This document shows, piece after piece, positions 1 through 5,904 of a stretch of DNA of 6,566 nt. Where the stretch lies: positions 1 through 6,566 of the forward strand of contig CANCKZ010000043.1 in NCBI GenBank assembly GCA_947378695.1, written 5' to 3'. How positions within the stretch are numbered: position 1 is the first letter of the stretch; the number at the start of each line of letters is the position of its first letter. This DNA comes from Rickettsiales bacterium (GTDB lineage Bacteria > Pseudomonadota > Alphaproteobacteria > Rickettsiales > Deianiraeaceae). Both the position numbers and the translations under genes were made by a program. The notes beneath the pieces were generated by a model. The model was not told where the DNA came from and did not search any database. It was given only the letters and a program-made list of their open reading frames with translations.

Positions 1-941
1 GTTGCCTTGCTATCGTTGAAAAATTTTACGCCATTTTTCGTTGCAATAAGTTGAAGTCTGTGTTCAATTCCGTTAAATGTTGTAATTGCTTGTAAAATTT
101 CGGATACATCATACCCCGCGTAATGGCTCACCGCCAAGGCACACAATACATTTTCTAAATTATGCCTTCCAATAAGGCTTGTTGTGGGAATATCACAGAT
201 TTTTTCGTCTTTGAAAAAAGTTTCGCTTCCTAGTATATAATATCCATCGCATTTTTTTTCAACACTGAATGGAATAATATTTCCGTGCTGAATTGCGAAG
301 TTTTCCAAAATTGAGTGATTTACAAGCAAAGTTTTTGAAATTTGTGCAATTTGAAGCTTTACTGCGTAGTAATCCTCTGCGGTTTGGTAGCGGTCAAGGT
401 GGTCTGGACTAAGGTTCGTTATTGCTGATATCTCAAATTCCACGCCTTGTGTAAGCTCAATTTGAGCACTCGAAATTTCCACGGCACAAATATCCACATT
501 AACCGCATTTTCAAATGGCGAAGTTCCAATGTTGCCACACAGTGCAGAATTTAAACCGCAATTGGTTAAAATGTGATGCAAAAGCGTTGTTGTTGTCGAT
601 TTCCCGTTCGTGCCTGTTATTCCGAAATATTTTTTCTGCGGAAATAATTCCATGAAAAGCTGGATATCCGAAACCATGGGAATGTTTTCGTTTTGGGCGA
701 ATGTGATGAAGTTGTTTGTAATGTTTTGCGGGCGGGAATATTGCGTTGAAATGCCGGGGCTAACAATTAAACGGCTAATGCCAAGCGAAGAACTTGGCAC
801 GGCGTGAATAATATTATTAGGGAAGTCCGTTAAGGCTTGTGATTTCGTGTTTTGGTCAAAAATCAAAAATTCCTCACTGTGTGATTGAAAAAAGTTCGCA
901 AGTGCCCTACCGGTTCTTCCGTATCCAAGAATAATATTCAT
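1..941 (-). CDS. murD: UDP-N-acetylmuramoyl-L-alanine--D-glutamate ligase MurD (3' end outside window)
   Basis: Cytoplasmic Mur ligase that adds D-glutamate to UDP-MurNAc-L-Ala using ATP, in peptidoglycan precursor synthesis. The minus-strand reading frame is open from ATG 939-941 to the window edge, giving 313 residues of a family usually near 450, so roughly the last third is missing. Visible motifs in order: an N-terminal Rossmann-like start (NIILGYGRTGRA, residues 2-13), the Mur ligase P-loop GITGTNGKSTTT (107-118), GNIGT (136-140), EISSAQIEL (155-163), SPDHLDR (178-184), a Lys at 195 at the place of the carbamylated lysine (AVKLQ), GRHNLENVLCALA (258-270), HRLQ (294-297) and NDSKA (309-313) at the break. 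The order fits MurD better than MurC, MurE or MurF. It starts 3 nt after the stop of the XRE regulator, so the two are probably cotranscribed. No Shine-Dalgarno is visible. No damage is seen in the part present. Confidence 0.95.
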   Translation of the reverse strand, partial: MNIILGYGRTGRALANFFQSHSEEFLIFDQNTKSQALTDFPNNIIHAVPSSSLGISRLIVSPGISTQYSRPQNITNNFITFAQNENIPMVSDIQLFMELFPQKKYFGITGTNGKSTTTTLLHHILTNCGLNSALCGNIGTSPFENAVNVDICAVEISSAQIELTQGVEFEISAITNLSPDHLDRYQTAEDYYAVKLQIAQISKTLLVNHSILENFAIQHGNIIPFSVEKKCDGYYILGSETFFKDEKICDIPTTSLIGRHNLENVLCALAVSHYAGYDVSEILQAITTFNGIEHRLQLIATKNGVKFFNDSKA

Positions 942-944
942 AAG

Positions 945-1457
945 CTATTTCATCGCTTGATAAGTTTTAAGAACTTGCAGAAATTCTTGCTGTTTTTCTG
1001 GCTCAATTTTTGTAAGAACATCGATTAACTCCAAAATAAAGTTTTGCTTTTTTTCGATTGGAAGAATGCTTTCTGCAACTTGTTTTACTGGCGTTGCTTT
1101 TTCCGGATTGAGTTCTCCGATTGGTTTCCAGTCTTCTGCAACATTTTGAACCGGCTGTGCCATTGTAAGCATTTCCATTGCGTTATCTTTCGTTGAGCCA
1201 ACAACTGACGGAATGAAGTATGCGATTGGTATGTTGAAAAATTCAGCAACTTGCGTTAATAAGTTGACGGACATTTTGTTCTTGCCGTTTTCATATTTTT
1301 GCGTTTGTTGAAGCGTTAGACCAAGAAATTTTGCAAGATCTTCTTGCCTTTTGTGGAACATGTTTCGTGCGATGCGAATCCTCATGCCGATTAATCTGTC
1401 AATTTCGCCTGCCGCTATTTTCTGACCTCTCTTACGAGGTGTAACTACATCTTGCAT
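945..1457 (-). CDS. XRE-family helix-turn-helix transcriptional regulator
   Basis: A 170-residue DNA-binding protein. Residues about 20-83 form a Cro/C1-type HTH: IGMRIRIARNMF (helix 1), QEDLAKFLGL (38-47, helix 2), LQQTQKYENGKN (49-60, recognition helix and following turn) and LLTQVAEFFNIPIAYFIP (66-83). A less conserved linker follows (about 84-130), then a predicted helical tail, ILELIDVLTKIEPEKQQEFL (141-160). HTH plus 'hydrophobic helix - I(E/D)P - helix' tail is the layout of a common alphaproteobacterial XRE family; this match is from memory. There is no signal peptide, membrane segment or ligand domain I recognise. ATG 1455-1457 is the start, since the HTH needs the N-terminus; it has an A-rich leader without Shine-Dalgarno. 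The gene stops with TAG 3 nt before murD and reads away from purL, sharing the upstream region with it, so autoregulation from that region is plausible. Target genes are unknown. Confidence 0.9.
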   Translation of the reverse strand: MQDVVTPRKRGQKIAAGEIDRLIGMRIRIARNMFHKRQEDLAKFLGLTLQQTQKYENGKNKMSVNLLTQVAEFFNIPIAYFIPSVVGSTKDNAMEMLTMAQPVQNVAEDWKPIGELNPEKATPVKQVAESILPIEKKQNFILELIDVLTKIEPEKQQEFLQVLKTYQAMK

Positions 1458-1511
1458 TTTTTTATAAAATTATTTAGTTTAAATTATTCAATTCATAAAG
1501 CTATCATATAA

Positions 1512-1540
1512 CTTATAATACATATTATTATAAAATTCAA
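1512..1540 (-). promoter_or_regulatory. Candidate sigma-70 promoter for XRE regulator-murD
   Basis: On the minus strand TTGAAT (1540-1535, -35) and TATAAG (1517-1512, -10) are separated by 17 nt. The -10 matches the consensus at 5 of 6 bases and the -35 at 4 of 6. A start near 1505 would give a leader of about 48 nt before ATG 1457. In sequence this AT-rich, -10-like strings are common, so the spacing is the main support. Confidence 0.4.
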
Positions 1541-1565
1541 GGAAAACAGATATTTTTTATATAAA

Positions 1566-1591
1566 AAAATGCTTTTTGACCAAAGCGTTTT
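1566..1591. repeat. Inverted repeat, 10-bp arms around a -35-like loop
   Basis: Arms AAAATGCTTT (1566-1575) and AAAGCGTTTT (1582-1591) are complementary at 9 of 10 positions, and the tenth is a T-G pair that would still pair in RNA. The 6-nt centre, TTGACC, is itself a -35-like hexamer. This could be an operator over a promoter. It could also be a weak hairpin terminator, but the stem has few G-C pairs. Neither role is proven. Confidence 0.45.
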
Positions 1592-1605
1592 ACTATAAAT
1601 ATTAT
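1576..1605 (+). promoter_or_regulatory. Candidate distal purL promoter (P1)
   Basis: TTGACC (1576-1581, 5 of 6 to consensus) and TATTAT (1600-1605, 5 of 6) are separated by 18 nt. Transcripts from here would carry a leader of about 170 nt before ATG 1785. The -35 hexamer is the loop of the inverted repeat at 1566-1591, so a bound repressor could block it. Confidence 0.35.
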
Positions 1606-1643
1606 TTGAATATTTGAAGTTGTATTATGTAATTTAAAGTTGT
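1603..1643 (+). repeat. Short direct repeats upstream of purL
   Basis: The octamer TATTTGAA-like unit is repeated head to tail (ATTTGAA at 1604-1610 and 1612-1618). A second pair, TTGAAGTTGT (1614-1623) and TTAAAGTTGT (1634-1643), matches at 9 of 10 bases with starts exactly 20 nt apart, about two helical turns. That spacing is what cooperative binding of a regulator to one DNA face would need. Chance in AT-rich DNA is the alternative. Confidence 0.35.
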
Positions 1644-1658
1644 GGAATTTCTACACAA
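1640..1658. repeat. Imperfect 19-bp palindrome TTGTG-N9-CACAA
   Basis: TTGTG (1640-1644) faces CACAA (1654-1658) around a 9-nt centre that adds one further symmetric pair. The left half overlaps the second direct repeat ending at 1643. It could be part of an operator; arms of 5 bp are short, so confidence is low. Confidence 0.25.
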
Positions 1659-1730
1659 AATTGCGGAAAATATACGCTAAATTAATATTTTTGCCGTGAA
1701 AATAAAAATTAATGGTGCAATATTTTCTTC

Positions 1731-1760
1731 TTGACTACTACACAAAAGAGTTTTTATATT
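1731..1760 (+). promoter_or_regulatory. Candidate proximal purL promoter (P2)
   Basis: TTGACT (1731-1736, 5 of 6) and TATATT (1755-1760, 5 of 6) are separated by 18 nt. Transcription would begin near 1767, giving a leader of only about 18 nt before ATG 1785. This site falls over the TTG codon that would extend PurL by 18 residues, and so argues that the extension is promoter and not protein. Confidence 0.45.
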
Positions 1761-1784
1761 CTGAAAAAAATAAATTTTCTTGCC

Positions 1785-4100
1785 ATGTATAACATCGAGA
1801 TCACACCGGAAATCTTAAAAACTCACAAATTGAACGACGAAGATTACTCAAAAATTGAAGCAATCTTGGGAAGGAAGCCAAACTTAGTTGAACTTGGAAT
1901 TTTTTCGGCGATGTGGTCAGAACATTGTTCTTACAAAACAACACGCATGCACCTGAAACACATGCACACAAAAGGCGAACAAGTAATTTGTGGTCCGGGT
2001 GAAAACGCAGGTATTATTGATGGATACGACAACGATGCCATTATTTTCAAAATGGAATCGCACAATCACCCATCGTTTATTGAACCGTTTTCTGGTGCGG
2101 CAACTGGTGTTGGTGGAATTTTGCGAGATGTCTTCACAATGGGAGCAAGACCAATTGCCAATGTAAATTCATTGCGTTTTGGTAATATCAACGATAAAAA
2201 CACGAAAAGACTACTTAAGGGCGTGACAAGTGGAATTTCATTTTATGGAAACTGCGTTGGCGTGCCAATGGTTTCTGGCGAATGCACATTTGACGATTCC
2301 TACAACGGAAACAACCTTGTGAATGCGATGTCCGTTGGGTTGGCTCAAAAGGATAAAATCTTCTATTCAGCTGCTTCATTTGTTGGTGCAAATGTTGTTT
2401 ATGTTGGAAATAAAACAGGAAAAGATGGTATTCACGGAGCATCGATGTCGTCAGATTCATTCTCATCACAAGATGCAAACGAAAAATCTACCGTGCAAGT
2501 TGGCGATCCTTTCGTTGAAAAACTCCTCATCGAAGCCTGCCTTGAACTTATGCAAACCGATTGCGTTTTGGCAATTCAAGATATGGGTGCCGCTGGTCTA
2601 ACCTGCTCTTCTGTTGAAATGGCGGAAAAAGGTGGCACGGGTATTGAACTTAATGTGAACGCAATTCCACAAAGGGCAAAAAACATGACGGCATACGAAA
2701 TTATGCTTTCTGAAAGTCAAGAACGCATGCTGATTGTTATCAAACAAGGAAAGGAGGAGGAAGCTCGCACAATTTTCACAAAATGGAACCTTGATTTTGC
2801 GATTATCGGGCAAATTACTGACACAAAAAACCTTGTCATAAAAGAAAACGGGCAAATTGTTTGTCAAATTCCAATTGAACCAATTTCCAGCCACGCACCA
2901 ATTTATGACCGCCCTTCCGTTTCACAAATTGACGATGAAATCAAAGTTTCCAAGCCAACGAAATTGGATATTGCGGAAAATCTGCTGAAAATTCTTGCCT
3001 CGCCAAATGTTGCAAGCAAGGAATTTATTTACCAAAAATACGATTCCGGCGTTCAAAATTCTGCCGTTTTTGTTTGTGGAAATCAAGCGGGCGTTGTTCG
3101 CTATGGAAACATTAAAAGTGTTACTTTAAAAGAGGAATATAATAAAAACTTCACGCTTTCACAAACAATGCTTTCGAAAAAAGGCTGTGGAGCATTGAAC
3201 TTCATTCACGATATCAACGCAAAAGAAATTTCCTACAACACTCAAAAAGCATTGGTGATTTCAAGCACTTGCACGCCAAAATTTGTGAAATCAAACGCAA
3301 AAATGGGGGCAATTCATGCTGTTGTGGAATCTTACCGAAACATTTGTGCAAGCGGTGGAAAACCATCAGCTTTGACAAACTGCCTGAACTTTGGAAACCC
3401 AACAAACCCTGTTGTGATGGGGCAAATTAAGGATTCCATAGTCGGAATTTCCGAAGCGGCGAAGTTCTTGAATGTGCCTGTAATTTCGGGGAATGTTTCA
3501 CTTTACAATGAAACCGATGGAAATTCTGTGAACCCGACCCCTGCCATTGGAATGGTTGGAATTATGGAGGACTACACAAAGGCAATTGGCAACTTAATTT
3601 CCACCGAAGAAAACCATATTTTCCTTGTGGGAGAGCTTGGCTCGCACTTGACTAACACAATTTACGCTGAAATTTGCGAAGGAATTATTGGTGGGAAAAT
3701 GCCAGATGTTGACCTTCAAACCGAAAAAACCACGGGCGAATTTATTCAAAGTGTGATAAACGAACGCATACTTTCTGCTTGTTGCGATGTTTCAAACGGT
3801 GGACTTTTGACCGCCCTTGCAAAAATGTGCGTAAAAGGTGGAGTTGGTGCAAATTTGAACCTTTATGGGTATTCGAATTTGGAACTTGTAACACTTCTTT
3901 TCAACGAAACTTGTGGTCGATACCTCTGCATCGTTCCGAAGGGGCAGTCAATTGCATTTGTTGAAAAAGCTGTTGAAAGTAACATAATTTATACTCAAAT
4001 TGGTTTCACAACCGGCACTGAAATTTGCATAAATGATGAAAAAATTCCACTTTCAAAATGCAAAGAAGCGTTAAATTCTTTGGCTCAATTTTTTAGTTAA
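1785..4100 (+). CDS. purL: Phosphoribosylformylglycinamidine synthase, small-type PurL subunit
   Basis: Converts FGAR to FGAM with ATP and ammonia in step four of de novo purine synthesis. This small form lacks a glutaminase domain and works with PurS and PurQ, neither of which is in the window. From ATG 1785 it has 771 residues, slightly longer than the usual 730-745. Motifs in order: FSAMWSEHCSYK (40-51, with His47 at the conserved catalytic-histidine position), GPGENAG (70-76), MESHNHP (90-96), GAATGVGGILRD (104-115), a GKDGIHGA segment, VGDPFVEKLL, GNVSLYNE (569-576) and CDVSNGGL near the C-terminus. The frame also opens at TTG 1731, but those 18 extra residues lie on a promoter-like sequence and PurL similarity begins after the ATG. 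No Shine-Dalgarno is seen. The stop is 2 nt from kdsD, so the two are one transcription unit. The gene looks intact. Confidence 0.97.
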   Translation: MYNIEITPEILKTHKLNDEDYSKIEAILGRKPNLVELGIFSAMWSEHCSYKTTRMHLKHMHTKGEQVICGPGENAGIIDGYDNDAIIFKMESHNHPSFIEPFSGAATGVGGILRDVFTMGARPIANVNSLRFGNINDKNTKRLLKGVTSGISFYGNCVGVPMVSGECTFDDSYNGNNLVNAMSVGLAQKDKIFYSAASFVGANVVYVGNKTGKDGIHGASMSSDSFSSQDANEKSTVQVGDPFVEKLLIEACLELMQTDCVLAIQDMGAAGLTCSSVEMAEKGGTGIELNVNAIPQRAKNMTAYEIMLSESQERMLIVIKQGKEEEARTIFTKWNLDFAIIGQITDTKNLVIKENGQIVCQIPIEPISSHAPIYDRPSVSQIDDEIKVSKPTKLDIAENLLKILASPNVASKEFIYQKYDSGVQNSAVFVCGNQAGVVRYGNIKSVTLKEEYNKNFTLSQTMLSKKGCGALNFIHDINAKEISYNTQKALVISSTCTPKFVKSNAKMGAIHAVVESYRNICASGGKPSALTNCLNFGNPTNPVVMGQIKDSIVGISEAAKFLNVPVISGNVSLYNETDGNSVNPTPAIGMVGIMEDYTKAIGNLISTEENHIFLVGELGSHLTNTIYAEICEGIIGGKMPDVDLQTEKTTGEFIQSVINERILSACCDVSNGGLLTALAKMCVKGGVGANLNLYGYSNLELVTLLFNETCGRYLCIVPKGQSIAFVEKAVESNIIYTQIGFTTGTEICINDEKIPLSKCKEALNSLAQFFS

Positions 4101-4102
4101 TA

Positions 4103-5041
4103 ATGAATATTATCCGCGAAGCGAAAAACGCACTGGCAATTCAAATTGAGGGTTTAAGCGATACGCTGCCAATTTTTGATGAAAACTTCACGAAAATTGT
4201 TGAAATAATCGCAAATTGCAAGGGGCATATAATCGTTTCTGGCGTTGGAAAAAGTGGTAATATTGGCATGAAAATTGTTGCAACGATGTCCTCAATTGGC
4301 ATTCCTGCTTTTTTTCTTGACCCTTTCAACGCAGGTCACGGCGATATGGGCATGATTACACAGGAAAACGCAATAATTTTCCTTTCAAATTCGGGTGAAA
4401 GTTCGGAAATTATGTCCGTTTTGAACCACGCAAAGGCAAATGGAAATGTTACAATTTCAATCACACGGGACGCAAAATCCACACTGGCGACTAACTCCGA
4501 TTTTTCAATAGTTGCGCCAAAATCGTCAGAATTCCACGATTTCTCCGCTCCAACAACTTCCACAACGCAAATGTTGGTAATTGGCGATATCCTTGCCGTC
4601 TGTGCTTCGAAAATGAAAAATTTCACAAAAGTTCAGTATTCAAAATTCCACCCAAGCGGAAATCTTGGCATGAAAATCTCCAAAATATCCACAATTATGA
4701 ACTCGGAAATTTCTATCGTTGAGGAAGATTCTGGCATAATTCAGGTTGTAAAGGCTATGTCGCACAATGCAAATGGTTTTTGTTGTGTAACAAATGGCGG
4801 TAAAATGACCGGTATTATAACCGATGGCGATATTAGAAGGTTTGTCCTCAAAACAAATGGGGATATATCAAACGCAAAAGCTGGCGAAATTTGTAATAAA
4901 AATCCAAAAATCCTAACGCAGAATTCCTACATAATTGACGCAATAAACACGATGGAAGAAAACCGCATTGGCAGCGTTGTTGTTGTTGACGAAAACTCAC
5001 GCCCAATCGGTTTTGTTGCCCGCAATCAGTTTGACCTATAA
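4103..5041 (+). CDS. kdsD: D-arabinose-5-phosphate isomerase (KdsD/KpsF/GutQ family)
   Basis: Interconverts D-ribulose 5-phosphate and D-arabinose 5-phosphate, the first step to Kdo, the inner-core sugar of LPS. At 312 residues it is close to the family's usual 320-330. An N-terminal SIS sugar-isomerase domain spans about 35-175: GVGKSGNIG (47-55), AGHGDMGMI (77-85), LSNSGESSE (94-102), APTTSTTQMLVIGDILAV (149-166) and KFHPSGNLG (181-189). Two CBS domains follow (about 198-250 and 262-312; TGIITDGDIRRF, GSVVVVDENSRPIGFV). Lys50, His79, Glu102, Glu143 and His183 align by eye with E. coli KdsD Lys59, His88, Glu111, Glu152 and His193. The stretch FLDPFNAGHGD has Asp and Asn where E. coli has His and Glu (FVHPGEAAHGD), a small divergence. 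It starts 2 nt after purL and ends 3 nt before bolA. KpsF or GutQ paralogues cannot be told apart by sequence, but LPS Kdo synthesis is the likely role. Confidence 0.93.
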   Translation: MNIIREAKNALAIQIEGLSDTLPIFDENFTKIVEIIANCKGHIIVSGVGKSGNIGMKIVATMSSIGIPAFFLDPFNAGHGDMGMITQENAIIFLSNSGESSEIMSVLNHAKANGNVTISITRDAKSTLATNSDFSIVAPKSSEFHDFSAPTTSTTQMLVIGDILAVCASKMKNFTKVQYSKFHPSGNLGMKISKISTIMNSEISIVEEDSGIIQVVKAMSHNANGFCCVTNGGKMTGIITDGDIRRFVLKTNGDISNAKAGEICNKNPKILTQNSYIIDAINTMEENRIGSVVVVDENSRPIGFVARNQFDL

Positions 5042-5044
5042 AAA

Positions 5045-5305
5045 ATGCAGGAAATTTTACATGGGAAAATCGCCGATGCACTCAAAAAAATCAGCATAAA
5101 CGACTTCACAATTTCAATTGAAAATGTTTCGCACAAACATGCGGGACACTTCACAGGAAATGGCAATACTCACTTCGTGATAACGGTTGCTTCTAGCGAA
5201 CTTTTCGCCAAAAAAACGCTGGAAAAACACCGTATTATTAACAACGCAACAGCAGATTTAATGAACGAAGTGCACTCAATTGAATTTAAGGTTCTTGCCA
5301 AATAA
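5045..5305 (+). CDS. bolA: BolA family protein
   Basis: A full-length 86-residue BolA protein. Family features: an N-terminal helix (QEILHGKIADALKK), the NVSHKHAGH motif (28-36), THFVITVASSEL in the central strand, FAKKTLEKHRIINNA with the invariant C-terminal His (RH-type motif, here KHR) that serves as an iron-sulfur cluster ligand in BolA-glutaredoxin complexes, and a closing strand HSIEFKVLAK. BolA proteins bind monothiol glutaredoxins and take part in iron-sulfur and iron homeostasis; some also act as transcription factors. In Alphaproteobacteria bolA often lies downstream of purL and next to a glutaredoxin gene, which is absent here. ATG 5045 lies 3 nt after the kdsD stop with no Shine-Dalgarno, so it is probably translated by coupling with kdsD. 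It is the last gene of the purL cluster before a terminator-like hairpin. Confidence 0.93.
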   Translation: MQEILHGKIADALKKISINDFTISIENVSHKHAGHFTGNGNTHFVITVASSELFAKKTLEKHRIINNATADLMNEVHSIEFKVLAK

Positions 5306-5332
5306 ATGGTGGTGAAAATCGTGGTAATTTTC

Positions 5333-5338
5333 TTGACA
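5333..5338 (+). promoter_or_regulatory. Perfect -35 hexamer TTGACA before the Panacea gene
   Basis: TTGACA at 5333-5338 matches the sigma-70 -35 consensus at all six bases, 47 nt before ATG 5385. No good -10 sits at 16-18 nt: that place is the T-run at 5354-5361. It may be a weak promoter for the accessory pair, or coincidence inside the terminator hairpin it overlaps. Confidence 0.3.
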
Positions 5339-5361
5339 TTTCGCAAAATGTAATTTTTTTT
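5336..5361 (+). terminator. Weak intrinsic terminator after bolA
   Basis: ACATTT (5336-5341) and AAATGT (5346-5351) form a 6-bp stem around the loop CGCA. After AA comes a run of eight T (5354-5361). The T-run is convincing but the stem is A/T-rich and short, so termination would be partial. A second small hairpin, GAAAAT (5314-5319) with ATTTTC (5327-5332), lies just upstream. Read-through would put the next genes under the purL promoters. Confidence 0.4.
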
Positions 5362-5384
5362 AGAGCAAAAGTTTGAAAACCAAC

Positions 5385-5897
5385 ATGGCAAAATACACAC
5401 CACAGCAGGTTGCTAATTATTTTATCATTAAGGCAAGAGGAGAGGATACACCACGGAACCTCACAGCAATGCAAATTATAAAACTTGTATACTTTGGCTA
5501 TGCGTGGTATTTAGCTCTTCAAGGTGAAAAATTATTTGACGAGAAAATTGAAGCTTGGCAATACGGACCAGTCATTCCATCACTTTATCACGAATTTAAG
5601 AAAAATGGAAGCAATCCGATAACCAATGATACATTTGCACAACAGAAAGAAGTTTTGAGGCAAAGCGATTTTATTGAAGAATACGAAGAAGAAACTCTTG
5701 GAATTTTATCTGGTGTATGGGATATGTATGGCAATGCAAATGCAATTGAACTTAGTGAAATTACTCACAATAACATAGCTTGGCGAAACGCTTACACCAC
5801 TGGTAAGAATAACGCATTGAGCGACAAAGATATTTTTGAGTGTGCAAAAAGAGGAATTGAAAGGTATAGGGGGGTATTGAAAAATAGAAATAATTAA
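5385..5897 (+). CDS. Panacea domain (DUF4065, SocA/GepA-like) protein, probable antitoxin
   Basis: A 170-residue soluble protein covering one Panacea/DUF4065 domain. Motifs: YTPQQVANYFI (4-14), LTAMQIIKLVYFGYAWYLAL (26-45), EAWQYGPVIPSLYHEF (56-71, the family's most diagnostic stretch), an acidic helix EEYEEETLGILSGVWDMYG (98-116) and ITHNNIAWRNA (126-136), which replaces the usual 'TH...PW' with an Ala for Pro. Known members include Caulobacter SocA, an antitoxin that delivers SocB to ClpXP, phage-associated GepA, and the antitoxins of PanAT systems, which neutralise unrelated toxins. The next gene, 7 nt downstream, fits a partner toxin. ATG 5385 is chosen because similarity starts there; TTG 5373 would add four residues. 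Arginine codons are AGA/AGG-rich with no CGC, unlike the neighbours, which hints at later arrival. The family call is firm; antitoxin function is inferred. Confidence 0.85.
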   Translation: MAKYTPQQVANYFIIKARGEDTPRNLTAMQIIKLVYFGYAWYLALQGEKLFDEKIEAWQYGPVIPSLYHEFKKNGSNPITNDTFAQQKEVLRQSDFIEEYEEETLGILSGVWDMYGNANAIELSEITHNNIAWRNAYTTGKNNALSDKDIFECAKRGIERYRGVLKNRNN

Positions 5898-5904
5898 ATT
5901 GCGT

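Larger units (their letters stand above)
1458..1784. other. Divergent AT-rich intergenic control region
   Basis: This 327-nt stretch separates the regulator-murD pair (leftward) from purL (rightward). It is much richer in A/T than the genes and carries no open frame with a recognisable product. It holds one candidate leftward promoter, two candidate rightward promoters and a group of short inverted and direct repeats at 1566-1658, listed separately. I looked for a purine riboswitch upstream of purL and for tRNA or small RNA folds and saw none. Confidence 0.8.

Noticed and set aside
610..807. 65-codon plus-strand open frame
   Set aside because: It lies antisense to murD, whose motifs (GITGTNGKSTTT and others) are clear on the minus strand through this region.
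1606..1784. Purine riboswitch in the purL leader
   Set aside because: I found no three-way-junction core or conserved loop sequences of a purine or ppGpp/PRPP-type riboswitch; the region is plain AT-rich sequence with short repeats.
2215..3405. Several open frames of 63-98 codons on both strands within purL
   Set aside because: They are out-of-frame shadows of purL, with compositions rich in Cys, His, Arg and Phe that do not look like real proteins, and purL is intact across the whole stretch.
4141..4626. Two minus-strand open frames of 62 and 96 codons
   Set aside because: Both are antisense to kdsD, where the SIS domain motifs are continuous and convincing.
5373..5375. TTG as start of the Panacea gene
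   Set aside because: It adds only four residues (MKTN) before the MAKYTPQQ start typical of the family; ATG 5385 is simpler.
5170..5474. Minus-strand open frames of 77 and 62 codons across the end of bolA and the intergenic gap
   Set aside because: They overlap each other and are antisense to bolA and the Panacea gene start; no motif or promoter supports either one.
5899..5901. TTG as start of the membrane protein
   Set aside because: It adds two residues and lies 1 nt from the previous stop; the nearby ATG 5905 is preferred, although TTG cannot be ruled out.
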